Of a DNA stretch of 57,499 bases, positions 1 to 6,992 are shown in pieces. The notes beneath the pieces are model-generated. The model was not told the DNA's origin. It saw only the letters and a program-made list of their open reading frames with translations, and did not search any database. The translations under genes and the position numbers were made by a program. The stretch's first letter is position 1; each line of letters begins with the position of its first letter. The stretch is from Prevotella sp. (GTDB lineage Bacteria > Bacteroidota > Bacteroidia > Bacteroidales > Bacteroidaceae). The stretch is taken from the NCBI GenBank assembly GCA_017548275.1, contig JAFZAH010000010.1, positions 1 to 57,499 on the forward strand, read 5' to 3'.

Positions 1-63
1 AAAAAACTTGCAGAAATCGTCTGCAATACAAAATAATTCCGTAACTTTGTCCTCGGTGATCAT
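1..63 (-). CDS. Transposase, N-terminal fragment cut by the window edge
   Basis: The first 21 codons of a minus-strand gene start with ATG at 63 and run off the left edge. They read M-I-T-E-D-K-V-T-E-L-F-C-I-A-D-D-F-C-K-F-F. From memory this resembles the N-terminus of Bacteroidetes IS982-type transposases (xTxDKVTExFCIxDDFCK). The rest of the gene is outside the window, so its integrity and family cannot be checked. Confidence 0.6.
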   Translation of the reverse strand, partial: MITEDKVTELFCIADDFCKFF

Positions 64-180
64 AGCGATTATTGTTTGTAAAACTTTGTATTTCAACACT
101 ATAAAGTTACAACAATTTTCGCTAATCACCAAATTTTCAGACAGTTATATTTCGTCGAACTCACGTTAGTTAGATTTCTC
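1..180 (-). mobile_element. Upstream end of an insertion sequence (outer boundary not resolved)
   Basis: The transposase start at 63 is preceded on its coding strand by about 100 nt of non-coding DNA, which should contain the promoter side and terminal inverted repeat of the element. A distinctive stretch near 150-172 (TCGTCGAACTCACG) is a candidate terminus. The partner end and any target-site duplication are outside the window, so the boundary is a guess. Confidence 0.35.
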
Positions 181-195
181 GCCGAAGCGATAGAG

Positions 196-236
196 CACCA
201 AACAACCAAACCACCAAACGACTAAACCACCAACTA
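196..236 (+). repeat. CCAAACxA tandem array
   Basis: A run of about five imperfect 8-nt units of the type CCAAACAA/CCAAACCA lies directly after the stop codon of the minus-strand lipoprotein gene. The same unit occurs before the genes starting at 31167 and (reverse strand) 6752. Confidence 0.7.
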
Positions 237-2243
237 TCATTGCGTCAGTTGGAGGGTGATGTCTTTGGTGATGTTGAGGCCGTGCCACTGGTCGTCGATG
301 ACGAGGAGAGTGCCGGTGATGGTGTCACCGGGCTTATAGCCATATTGTGGCAGCAGGTCGCCGTTGAGCCGCCATTTCAGGTTGAAGGGGTTCTTGCCTT
401 TGATGCGGTCTTTGTTGGCGTTAGTGAAGGGCACCCACTCACCGTCGATGTACACCTCCGCGCCGGGTATGCAGAATGCCACACCGTGGTAGTAGCCCGG
501 TTGCAGTTCTGTCTTCGCACCCTCTTTCAGTGAGGCAGGCACAGTGGGCATGAGGTATTTCAGGATGAACCCTGCGGGATTGATGAGGTGAAGGCTCTGC
601 GTCTTCCCGTCTAGATGTGTCTTGTTGGTCAGCGCAGTGGCACGTATCATGTTCATCAGTTGGTCCACATCCGCCACCTCCGCATACATTTGGAAACACA
701 GGTCGGTCATCGCAAGATTGGTGAAGTTGGTGTAGGATGTGCGATAATTACCGTCTTCACCATAGACATTCCCTTCGATCGTGTTAAAAGGAAAGGCTCG
801 CCCCGAGAACAGCACGTCAGGATGGAAGCCAACGGGGAATTTACTGCCACTGGTACTGTTTGAAATATCCACATCACCGTTTTTATTGGTGCCTACGGAA
901 ATCATGATATGTTTATCAATTTGGGCAACGTTCTTGCTGTTGGCATTTGATTGGGGAACGCTATAAACGGAATGTTCATCGGGCAAATCCATGTCTTCCT
1001 GGCAAATTTTGTTCGTCAAAACACCTTGTCTTTTTACTAGATTTGACCCAGACAAGAACCAAAGGAAATTGCTTCTACCTGTATATTTATTTAAGTTGGT
1101 ATAATCGTAATTAGATGAATTATAATCGCTTTTTGAGGTAATTTCTGCACTCCCTGAGGTAGCAAATATATTTATCGCATTTTGTGATTGCTTTTGATAG
1201 AGTTCATCTACCGCATTTCCAAAATCCTTCATTACGATAAAATTGGCATGTTGGACGATGGAACTGAGGATGTCCCAAGTGTCATGACCATGTTCAGTTC
1301 CATCACCAATATCCTTTCCCACCAACTCAAAATTATCAAAGCCCTGTGGTTTCTCGCCAATCATACCCGTATAGAGTCTTTTCATCAGTGCCTGGTATTC
1401 CGATGGGGAATAATTGCCGGCGCCATACTGCCACATCATATCACGAACGCGGGTGCCCTCGGCTATGCGCAGATGCTCAATGTGGTCGTAGGCGCTTCTG
1501 TCGCCGACATTGACTTTACTCACGATGGGCAGAATTTCTTTGGGTTGCAGGTTGCTGATGTCCATGGCCTGATATTCCATGGGATTGACGGTGATGTTGT
1601 CGAACTTCACATCTGCCGTTTTTCCGCTCTTGGTCTGAACCGTAAAGGTGACGGAGGCATTGCCCGCCCGTTCCGGAATAAAATGCTCCGGGTCAGCCAC
1701 CTCAAAACTCTTGCCGTCAATCTCCACCACGGTCTTTACCAGTGTGATGCCGTCGGCGAAAGTGAAATAATCGAGTATATTGATTTCCTGCCCCACCTGA
1801 AAGGTCGCGGATATCGCAGTTGACTTCAACGACACGGCCGAGTTGATAAGCGTGATGTCTTTCGACGTGGAGTTGCCATCGTTGTTGGTGACGGTGAGCG
1901 AAAGCGTCCCTTCTTCTTCGAGGGTGTCGCCGTTGTTCACATTACGTCCGTTGCACTTCATCGCCACTTTACATTGCTGGGTGTTCTCGTCGGTCCACGA
2001 TGCCACGAGGTCACCATCTATCAGCAGTTGCGAGGCCTTGGTCTCTACCTTTGCTCCTCCGAAGACGTTCACGACACTCTTTTCGACGGTCACCGTGGGA
2101 TAACCTTTGGGGGTGGTGGGTGTAGAGGGTGTCGGTGGTGTCGGTTGGGGAGTGGGACCATCATCATCGCCGCCACAACCCGTGATGACGGCCAACAGCA
2201 GACAAACCACTATCAATGGGAAAAAGTGTTTTCTTGTATTCAT
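237..2243 (-). CDS. Surface lipoprotein of unknown function
   Basis: A 668-residue protein with an N-terminal hydrophobic stretch and a lipobox ending in ITGC at about residue 23. The cysteine is followed by GGDDDG, an acidic patch like those associated with surface export of Bacteroidetes lipoproteins, and then a Pro/Thr linker (about residues 30-47). The next ~180 residues look like Ig-like beta domains. The C-terminal half has no family I can name with confidence. Around residues 330-560 the order of short blocks (FATSGSAE, MISVGTNKNGD, RTSYTNF) vaguely recalls subtilases, but no convincing Asp-His-Ser triad is visible. It stands alone with its own probable promoter box at 2345-2352. The start is ATG, immediately before the signal peptide. 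Confidence 0.85.
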   Translation of the reverse strand: MNTRKHFFPLIVVCLLLAVITGCGGDDDGPTPQPTPPTPSTPTTPKGYPTVTVEKSVVNVFGGAKVETKASQLLIDGDLVASWTDENTQQCKVAMKCNGRNVNNGDTLEEEGTLSLTVTNNDGNSTSKDITLINSAVSLKSTAISATFQVGQEINILDYFTFADGITLVKTVVEIDGKSFEVADPEHFIPERAGNASVTFTVQTKSGKTADVKFDNITVNPMEYQAMDISNLQPKEILPIVSKVNVGDRSAYDHIEHLRIAEGTRVRDMMWQYGAGNYSPSEYQALMKRLYTGMIGEKPQGFDNFELVGKDIGDGTEHGHDTWDILSSIVQHANFIVMKDFGNAVDELYQKQSQNAINIFATSGSAEITSKSDYNSSNYDYTNLNKYTGRSNFLWFLSGSNLVKRQGVLTNKICQEDMDLPDEHSVYSVPQSNANSKNVAQIDKHIMISVGTNKNGDVDISNSTSGSKFPVGFHPDVLFSGRAFPFNTIEGNVYGEDGNYRTSYTNFTNLAMTDLCFQMYAEVADVDQLMNMIRATALTNKTHLDGKTQSLHLINPAGFILKYLMPTVPASLKEGAKTELQPGYYHGVAFCIPGAEVYIDGEWVPFTNANKDRIKGKNPFNLKWRLNGDLLPQYGYKPGDTITGTLLVIDDQWHGLNITKDITLQLTQ

Positions 2244-2344
2244 GATATTTCGTTTTTGAGTTTAGTCGTTATTCTATCGATTGCCTCAGGCGACGCGTAA
2301 GCCCCCTGCGTTGTCTATGGATGTAGTATAGATGATATAATTTG

Positions 2345-2352
2345 CAAAGATA
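2345..2352 (-). promoter_or_regulatory. Promoter -7 box for the lipoprotein gene
   Basis: TATCTTTG on the minus strand matches the Bacteroidetes TAnnTTTG box, about 100 nt upstream of the ATG at 2243. No clear -33 TTTG partner is visible at the right distance. Confidence 0.5.
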
Positions 2353-2449
2353 ATACAAATCTTCACTTTTTACCCCCCCATTTGTTAAATAATGTAAAAT
2401 AATTATAAAAGGGTTTTTGTGGGACCAACGGGAAGTAATGTTAGTGCCA

Positions 2450-2552
2450 CTCCGTGGCAGAAATCGTTCAAATCTTCACAATTTTATCAAATCTCTTGTT
2501 ATCTGTTTGATTTGAACTGATTTGCGGAATTTCTGCCCGCAGGGCACTCCAC
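2450..2552. repeat. Inverted repeat, ~100 bp
   Basis: The left arm has GTGCC, GGCAGAAAT and GTTCAAATC in order. The right arm has the complements GATTTGAAC, ATTTCTGC and GGCAC in reverse order, so the two can fold into a long interrupted hairpin. Confidence 0.6.
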
Positions 2553-2595
2553 ATCATTCGCCATCGGCCGTTCTCCGTTCATAGGGAACTGGTTT

Positions 2596-2686
2596 ACATA
2601 CCCCGCCCCTGCCCCGCCCCTTAAAGGGGTGGGGAGTGGGCAGACGCCCTTGAGAAAGTTTGATATCATTTAACGGACACTAATAA
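2596..2686 (+). repeat. GGACAC-tail repeat, copy 1
   Basis: C-rich then G-rich complementary tracts are followed by CGCCCTTGAGAAAGTTTGAT and a tail ending TAACGGACACTAAT. The same order of blocks occurs at 13123-13204, and the tail recurs at 39816-39928. Confidence 0.7.
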
Positions 2687-2692
2687 ATTATA

Positions 2693-2738
2693 AAAGAATT
2701 GATTATAATTTCTGTCCAGATTATTCTAATTTCTTTCC
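2693..2738 (+). repeat. TTTCTTTCCGA palindromic repeat, copy 1 (partial)
   Basis: It contains ATTATTCTAATTTCTTTCCGA-type sequence in one arm and a degenerate partner at its left. Fuller copies are at 9577-9648 and 31700-31797. It ends about 10 nt from the stop codon of the portal gene. Confidence 0.6.
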
Positions 2739-2748
2739 GATACACTTT

Positions 2749-4350
2749 TCACGCCGTTTTTTTTATTTCCACGTCAAAGGACACGTCGCGCATCTGCTCG
2801 GGGATGTAGGAAAGGTAGTCAGGCTTTTCCGAATCACTTGGAGCATCTGCCCAATAACTGCGCGGGCGGTCATAATACTGCTGCATATTACACACATCTT
2901 TGTTGGCCCCGTCGATGAGGAAACCGCGGAAGGTGTCGAGGATGTCGATGAGCGAGCGGGCGGCATTGGCCGTCTGCTGGGCGAAGAGCGTGCCGCTGGT
3001 CACCGCCGATTCGCGCTTTCCCTGCAACACGCCCGACACGCCCGAAATATCCTCGAAGAAATCCAACTGGGTCTGCAACAGTTCCTTGATGCCGATATTC
3101 GTGGCATTGGTGGATATCTGCTGCGGCAACACCGAACCGGCACGCGCACGCACGGCAATGACCCCATTGAACCGCGCCCACTCCTCGGCAATGTCGTCGA
3201 GCGAATAACCGTCGGGGATGCATTCCTCGGGCACGAGCAGGATGCCCTTCGCCGACGAGCGCATCACCCAGTCGTAGAGCGAGATAAGGCGGTTGGTATA
3301 ACGCTGCTGGTCGATGACATCCGCCACAAACGAATGCACCTCGCCGTCGATGAAGGGATATGCCTTGAACACATACGGATGCTGTCCGTGGGCATAGGGT
3401 GAGGCACCCTCCTCAAGCACATCACCGAAGGGGGTGAGGAAATAGTAATGCCACTCCTCGTCGATGAACCACTCGGTGCGGATATGGTCCTTGCCGCCAA
3501 TCATCGTCTCATAGTTGGCGGCATCAATCTTATACACCTCTCCCGTCGAGGTGTCATGACAGATGAGCCGTTCGCGCTCCTCTTTGCGCCACACCTCCAC
3601 CACACGGCACAGACCGTCGGGGGACGTGTAGAAATCCTGATTCGGCGACGACTCGCCAAACGCCTGACACACCAGCGCTACACGCTCGAGATAGTCGGCA
3701 GGGGCGTAGATGGCACGCAGATGCTGGTAATCGGCGGCGCTGCGGGCGAAATCGCGGCACAAGGCCGAGAAGGGGATGTCGTGCAACTCGCCCAGGCACC
3801 GCACATCCCACCCACGGCAGTCGCGCATGGCACTGTCGATGAAGAAATGGTCGGGCATGACGCAGTCGGTCCAGCAGTCTGCCCTACCCTGTCGCACACC
3901 GAACGATTTGCGCTGCACTACCAGTCCGGAAATCAAAAACTCCTCCAGACTGCGCGCGTTCAGTTCCACACTGCGGTTGAGCCGTTGGTTGCTCTGCAAC
4001 GCTTTAGTCATCACCTTCGCCGCCATCCGGTCTTCGGGTTGGCACGCCGTGCAAGCCATCCGGTCATCGGCCTCACGGAAATGCCCGAGCACGTTCTTCA
4101 CCAACCTACGGATAAGGTTGTTTTTCAGCGGTTCATTACCCTGACGGCGGATATAATCCTCCTCCGTCATCCATTGACCGTCAACAAACACACGGTCTTT
4201 CCATTGGTCACCATAGGTATAACGCTTGCAACGCTCACGCTGCTTACGAAACTGCGCCATACCGTTCCAATAACGGGCGGCCTCCATCAGCAAGGAGCCT
4301 CCCACGGAGCCTCTCCCAAAGAGGGATTGTTCATTACTTGTCATTGTCAT
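2749..4350 (-). CDS. Phage portal protein, probably C-terminally truncated
   Basis: This 533-residue protein resembles P22-type portal proteins: a long N-terminal helical segment, a mid region with tyrosine- and tryptophan-rich strands, and a conserved stretch SxVLQGKRESAVTSGTLFAQQ before a helix where portals form the channel (about residues 445-475). Portals are needed for DNA entry into the capsid, and the gene follows a terminase on the same strand, 317 nt downstream. The protein stops soon after SFDVEIKK, where relatives as I remember them continue with a further domain. The codons before the stop contain a run of eight A, and a repeat element begins right after. I read it as a decayed 3' end, with moderate confidence. 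It starts with ATG. Confidence 0.7.
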   Translation of the reverse strand: MTMTSNEQSLFGRGSVGGSLLMEAARYWNGMAQFRKQRERCKRYTYGDQWKDRVFVDGQWMTEEDYIRRQGNEPLKNNLIRRLVKNVLGHFREADDRMACTACQPEDRMAAKVMTKALQSNQRLNRSVELNARSLEEFLISGLVVQRKSFGVRQGRADCWTDCVMPDHFFIDSAMRDCRGWDVRCLGELHDIPFSALCRDFARSAADYQHLRAIYAPADYLERVALVCQAFGESSPNQDFYTSPDGLCRVVEVWRKEERERLICHDTSTGEVYKIDAANYETMIGGKDHIRTEWFIDEEWHYYFLTPFGDVLEEGASPYAHGQHPYVFKAYPFIDGEVHSFVADVIDQQRYTNRLISLYDWVMRSSAKGILLVPEECIPDGYSLDDIAEEWARFNGVIAVRARAGSVLPQQISTNATNIGIKELLQTQLDFFEDISGVSGVLQGKRESAVTSGTLFAQQTANAARSLIDILDTFRGFLIDGANKDVCNMQQYYDRPRSYWADAPSDSEKPDYLSYIPEQMRDVSFDVEIKKTA

Positions 4351-4373
4351 AGTATAATAATTAATTGAACGTT

Positions 4374-4521
4374 AGGAAGTTATGATGGGGAGTTATAAAT
4401 GGAGTTAAAACGAGGAGTTAAGAAGAGCCAAATGTCTTTGAAACATTATTGTTTTGCTTGTTATTATGTAATGGCCCCTCATAACTCCACCTCATAACTC
4501 CACCTCATAACTCCCGAAACT
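4374..4521. repeat. GGAGTTA/TAACTCC palindromic element, copy 1
   Basis: The left arm holds four spaced AGTTA units (GGAAGTTATGATG, GGAGTTATAAAT, GGAGTTAAAACGA, GGAGTTAAGA). The core starts at AGAGCCAAATG and ends at AATGGCC. The right arm has three CCTCATAACTCCA units. Total length is 148 bp. The ATG of the portal gene lies 24 nt to its left, so on the sense strand TAACTCC units precede the start. Confidence 0.85.
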
Positions 4522-4550
4522 TCAGTAATTGATTGATGATTGTGTCTTCA

Positions 4551-4660
4551 GGTTTTAAGGTCCTTAAGGTCGCTAAGGTCCTTAAGGTCTTTAACGACCT
4601 TGTCGAAAACAGACTATTGTCCTTTAACTTCCTTAACTTCTTTAACTTCTTTAACTCCCC
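4551..4660. repeat. Nine-nucleotide arrays AAGGTCCTT and TTAACTTCC
   Basis: Four to five AAGGTCCTTA-like units are followed, after a spacer with ACAGACTATTGTC, by four CTTTAACTT units. The complement of the second block, including the AATAGTC segment, recurs at 18187-18240. Confidence 0.7.
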
Positions 4661-4667
4661 CTTAAAA

Positions 4668-6752
4668 TCACCACACCATCCCCCCTTTCGGGGCGGTGCG
4701 GCGGGGCAAGGTGCGTCGACGCTCGATTCGCCGGGGCAATGGCATCTCGTGATAACAGATATGCAGTCCGATGGCGCGTGTCATCAAAAGGTCGTCGTGA
4801 TGACCGTCAACAGCACCGTACGACCCGTTCTGACGGCGCTCGTAGGTCAGCATCTCATCGAGACACCGGGCATCGCGCTCCTCGTATAACCCGTCGCGGA
4901 CCACGGCGATGAGGGTGGAGATAATCTGCGGTTTGGTGCGCACATTCGTGTGAAAGCCATAGCGCAGAGGCGCTCCCTCGCGTATCTCGTCCGCACTCCG
5001 CGGTCGGGCATAGAGATTGTCATACGCATCGCGTATCTCGCTGAGGATATAATGCGACTGGTCGCCGCCCTCGAGCAGATGCCCCTCGGCATGTGTCTCC
5101 AGCGTGTTGCTCTCGATGACAAGCAGCGCATGGTCGTAATAGCAAGCCACCTGTGCCGCTTTCCATGCCAACAGGTCCATGTCGATATGCCCGTACCACT
5201 GTGCACAGATACGCGGCAAGCCGTCGGCAGCCATCGCCCCGCGGTCGAAGACACAGATGACCGACCAGTCGCTCTGACTGCTGCGCCCGCCGATATCCAC
5301 CACGACCAGATAACGGTCTGTCAGCATCATGGCGGCACTCGTCTCGGGCTGTTCCCATATCCACAACTGCCCGTAAGCCGACGCGATGAACTCGATACCC
5401 GACAACGCGCCACGACCGGTGCGCTCCGCGGCAGCCAAATCGCCCCGATAGGCGGGAGCACAACATGCGGGCCGCAGACGCGCCACCAGATGCTCATCAA
5501 ACACGATGGCACCTGAGTGCTTGAACGCCTCGACATCGTCGCTGGGGTATTCCGACGCGAAATCGCCATGGTCGGCATACTGTTTGCGCGCCATGATGTA
5601 CCACTGGATGGCTTCGAGGGTCGCACCCATTTGCCACAAACGCCAGAGATAACACCCCGGTTCGGCACGGTCAGAGGGTGCCACATCGTCATTGCGCCCC
5701 TCATAAATCATCGTGGCAAAAGCCGCCGGGTCGGCCACCGGGAAGGCATATTGCTCTATCTGCCACCATGCGACGAACAGCGGACGGAACTGCGAGTCGC
5801 CCCGTACGGCCGCGTCGTATTCGCGCTGAAAGAAATTACCTGAACCGTTGGCGGTCGATTCATAGACAATCATCGTATCGGGTTTATAAGCCGCTCCGGC
5901 ACATGCCGAGCGCACTATCTCCTCGGGTGTCTTGCCCTTGGTCCGTCGCCAGAAGGCCACCTCCGTGCAATGCACCAATGCTGCGTCACCGCCACGCGCC
6001 GAATGGGGTGTCTCTGCGCTGCCCACCTTGATTTTGCAGTTGCGCGACGGTATCTGCCGCAACAACGGCGTGTGGCGGTCACCCTTTATCTTCGGCGGCA
6101 CCTTGTCGGGCATCTTCCCTTGTTCATAAAGCATCTCCACAGGATAGGCGTCGAGCATCTTGTCGAACATGCCGCAGACCTCTGCCGACGAGATTTTCAC
6201 ATGGCCCACAATCAGCGAGTTGAGTCCTTGCTGTTGGATGAGTTGCAGCCATGCCATATAGATTTGCGTCACGGTGGAACCGCCCCACTGGCGCGCTTTC
6301 AACACGATGACGCGGACAGGTTGCCCCGCAAGGCGCATCTCCTCAAAGAGCGACACCAACCGCCGTTGCGGACGGTTCAATCGCAGCGGCACATCCTCAC
6401 CGCCAGCCTTGGGCTTGATTCTCACAAAGCGCCAAGCCCAATAGGCGAAATCATAACGGCAACGGAGGCGGCAAAAACGGTCGCGCGCCTGTGCCAAAGG
6501 ATGGTAATGGGGCGAGAAATGCCGTTCGGCAGCCTCGAGCGAACCAGTCCGAATGACCTGCGTAGCATACGGGTCTTGGCACATCGCACACGGCAAGTAC
6601 CAAGTGCGGGGCGTATCGGCCGCGTCGCTGATTTCCACAGCCACACGCTCACCGATGCTCCCCTCGCCTGTCTCAGGGTCGAACAAGGCATTCATCGCCT
6701 CATTCCGCCGTTGGTTTTCAGAGATTATTTCTTCTATTGTTGTGTTGTTCAT
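4668..6752 (-). CDS. Phage terminase large subunit
   Basis: A 694-residue packaging ATPase-nuclease. The N-terminus has Cys pairs (CAMC at 55-58, CRLRC at 94-98). The ATPase domain has a Walker A-like LKARQWGGST (151-160) and a Walker B with Glu in VHCTEVAFW (about 260-268). The RNase H-like nuclease domain has an Asp in VVVDIGGRSS (about 486) and a C-terminal HHDDLL (about 651-656). All key motifs look intact, so the protein may still be functional. I chose the ATG at 6752. An in-frame ATG 20 codons upstream (6812) would only translate a repeat array into a Pro-rich tail. Apart from the portal downstream, no capsid, tail, integrase or lysis gene is nearby, so this is a packaging remnant or a domesticated module. 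Confidence 0.85.
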   Translation of the reverse strand: MNNTTIEEIISENQRRNEAMNALFDPETGEGSIGERVAVEISDAADTPRTWYLPCAMCQDPYATQVIRTGSLEAAERHFSPHYHPLAQARDRFCRLRCRYDFAYWAWRFVRIKPKAGGEDVPLRLNRPQRRLVSLFEEMRLAGQPVRVIVLKARQWGGSTVTQIYMAWLQLIQQQGLNSLIVGHVKISSAEVCGMFDKMLDAYPVEMLYEQGKMPDKVPPKIKGDRHTPLLRQIPSRNCKIKVGSAETPHSARGGDAALVHCTEVAFWRRTKGKTPEEIVRSACAGAAYKPDTMIVYESTANGSGNFFQREYDAAVRGDSQFRPLFVAWWQIEQYAFPVADPAAFATMIYEGRNDDVAPSDRAEPGCYLWRLWQMGATLEAIQWYIMARKQYADHGDFASEYPSDDVEAFKHSGAIVFDEHLVARLRPACCAPAYRGDLAAAERTGRGALSGIEFIASAYGQLWIWEQPETSAAMMLTDRYLVVVDIGGRSSQSDWSVICVFDRGAMAADGLPRICAQWYGHIDMDLLAWKAAQVACYYDHALLVIESNTLETHAEGHLLEGGDQSHYILSEIRDAYDNLYARPRSADEIREGAPLRYGFHTNVRTKPQIISTLIAVVRDGLYEERDARCLDEMLTYERRQNGSYGAVDGHHDDLLMTRAIGLHICYHEMPLPRRIERRRTLPRRTAPKGGMVW

Positions 6753-6818
6753 GGTTGGTTGGTTGTTTGGTCGTTTGGGAGTTATGGGAACTCTGGGAGG
6801 ACTGGGAGTCATGGGAGA
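6753..6818 (-). repeat. CCAAACAA / TCCCATnACTCCC leader array
   Basis: Read on the terminase sense strand, TCTCCCATGACTCCCAG-type units are followed by CCAAACAACCAACCAACC ending exactly at the ATG. The same composite array, in the same orientation to the gene, ends 3 nt before the ATG at 31167. Confidence 0.8.
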
Positions 6819-6944
6819 GATTGACTAACCTATATATAATTTCCGGTTGCGAAGATAATACATCACAACCGAAACAGAGTGGTATCCATTCAAGTCTGGG
6901 AAACCGAAAAAAGGAAAAAAACTGAAGGGGCGAAAAAAACGTAT

Positions 6945-6978
6945 ACGGGGAATCTGACTTTCACATCAGATTCCCCGT
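6945..6978 (-). terminator. Hairpin GGGGAATCTGA, copy 1 (probable terminator)
   Basis: A 13-bp perfect stem (ACGGGGAATCTGA with its complement) has an 8-nt loop CTTTCACA. On the minus strand it lies just after the stop of the 6993-7703 gene and is followed by ATACG and a T run, which fits an intrinsic terminator. The same hairpin recurs at 7813-7856. Confidence 0.75.
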
Positions 6979-6992
6979 TATTACTAAACCGT

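Larger units (their letters stand above)
2244..2748. other. 505-bp intergenic region packed with repeats
   Basis: No gene is seen. In order it holds the lipoprotein promoter (2345-2352), an inverted repeat with arms near 2450-2485 and 2510-2550, a GC-rich CCCC/GGGG hairpin with a conserved tail ending ACGGACACTAAT (2596-2686), and a TTTCTTTCCGA repeat end (2693-2738) that abuts the stop of the portal gene. Confidence 0.8.
4351..4667. other. 317-bp terminase-portal spacer made of two repeat elements
   Basis: No gene is seen. It holds the palindromic GGAGTTA/TAACTCC element (4374-4521) next to the portal start and a second array of AAGGTCCTT and TTAACTTCC units (4551-4660) next to the terminase stop. 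Phage packaging genes normally abut or overlap, so the spacer is unusual. Confidence 0.8.

Noticed and set aside
3448-4368. A 306-codon open frame on the plus strand opposite the portal gene
   Set aside because: It is the reverse reading of a real gene. It has no signal, motif or start context, and Leu/His/Arg-rich composition typical of antisense frames. The same holds for long frames at 5970-6824, 10939-11907 and 25448-26392.
6753-6812. Longer N-terminus of the terminase starting at 6812
   Set aside because: The extra 20 residues are the translation of a leader repeat also found, non-coding, before 31167.
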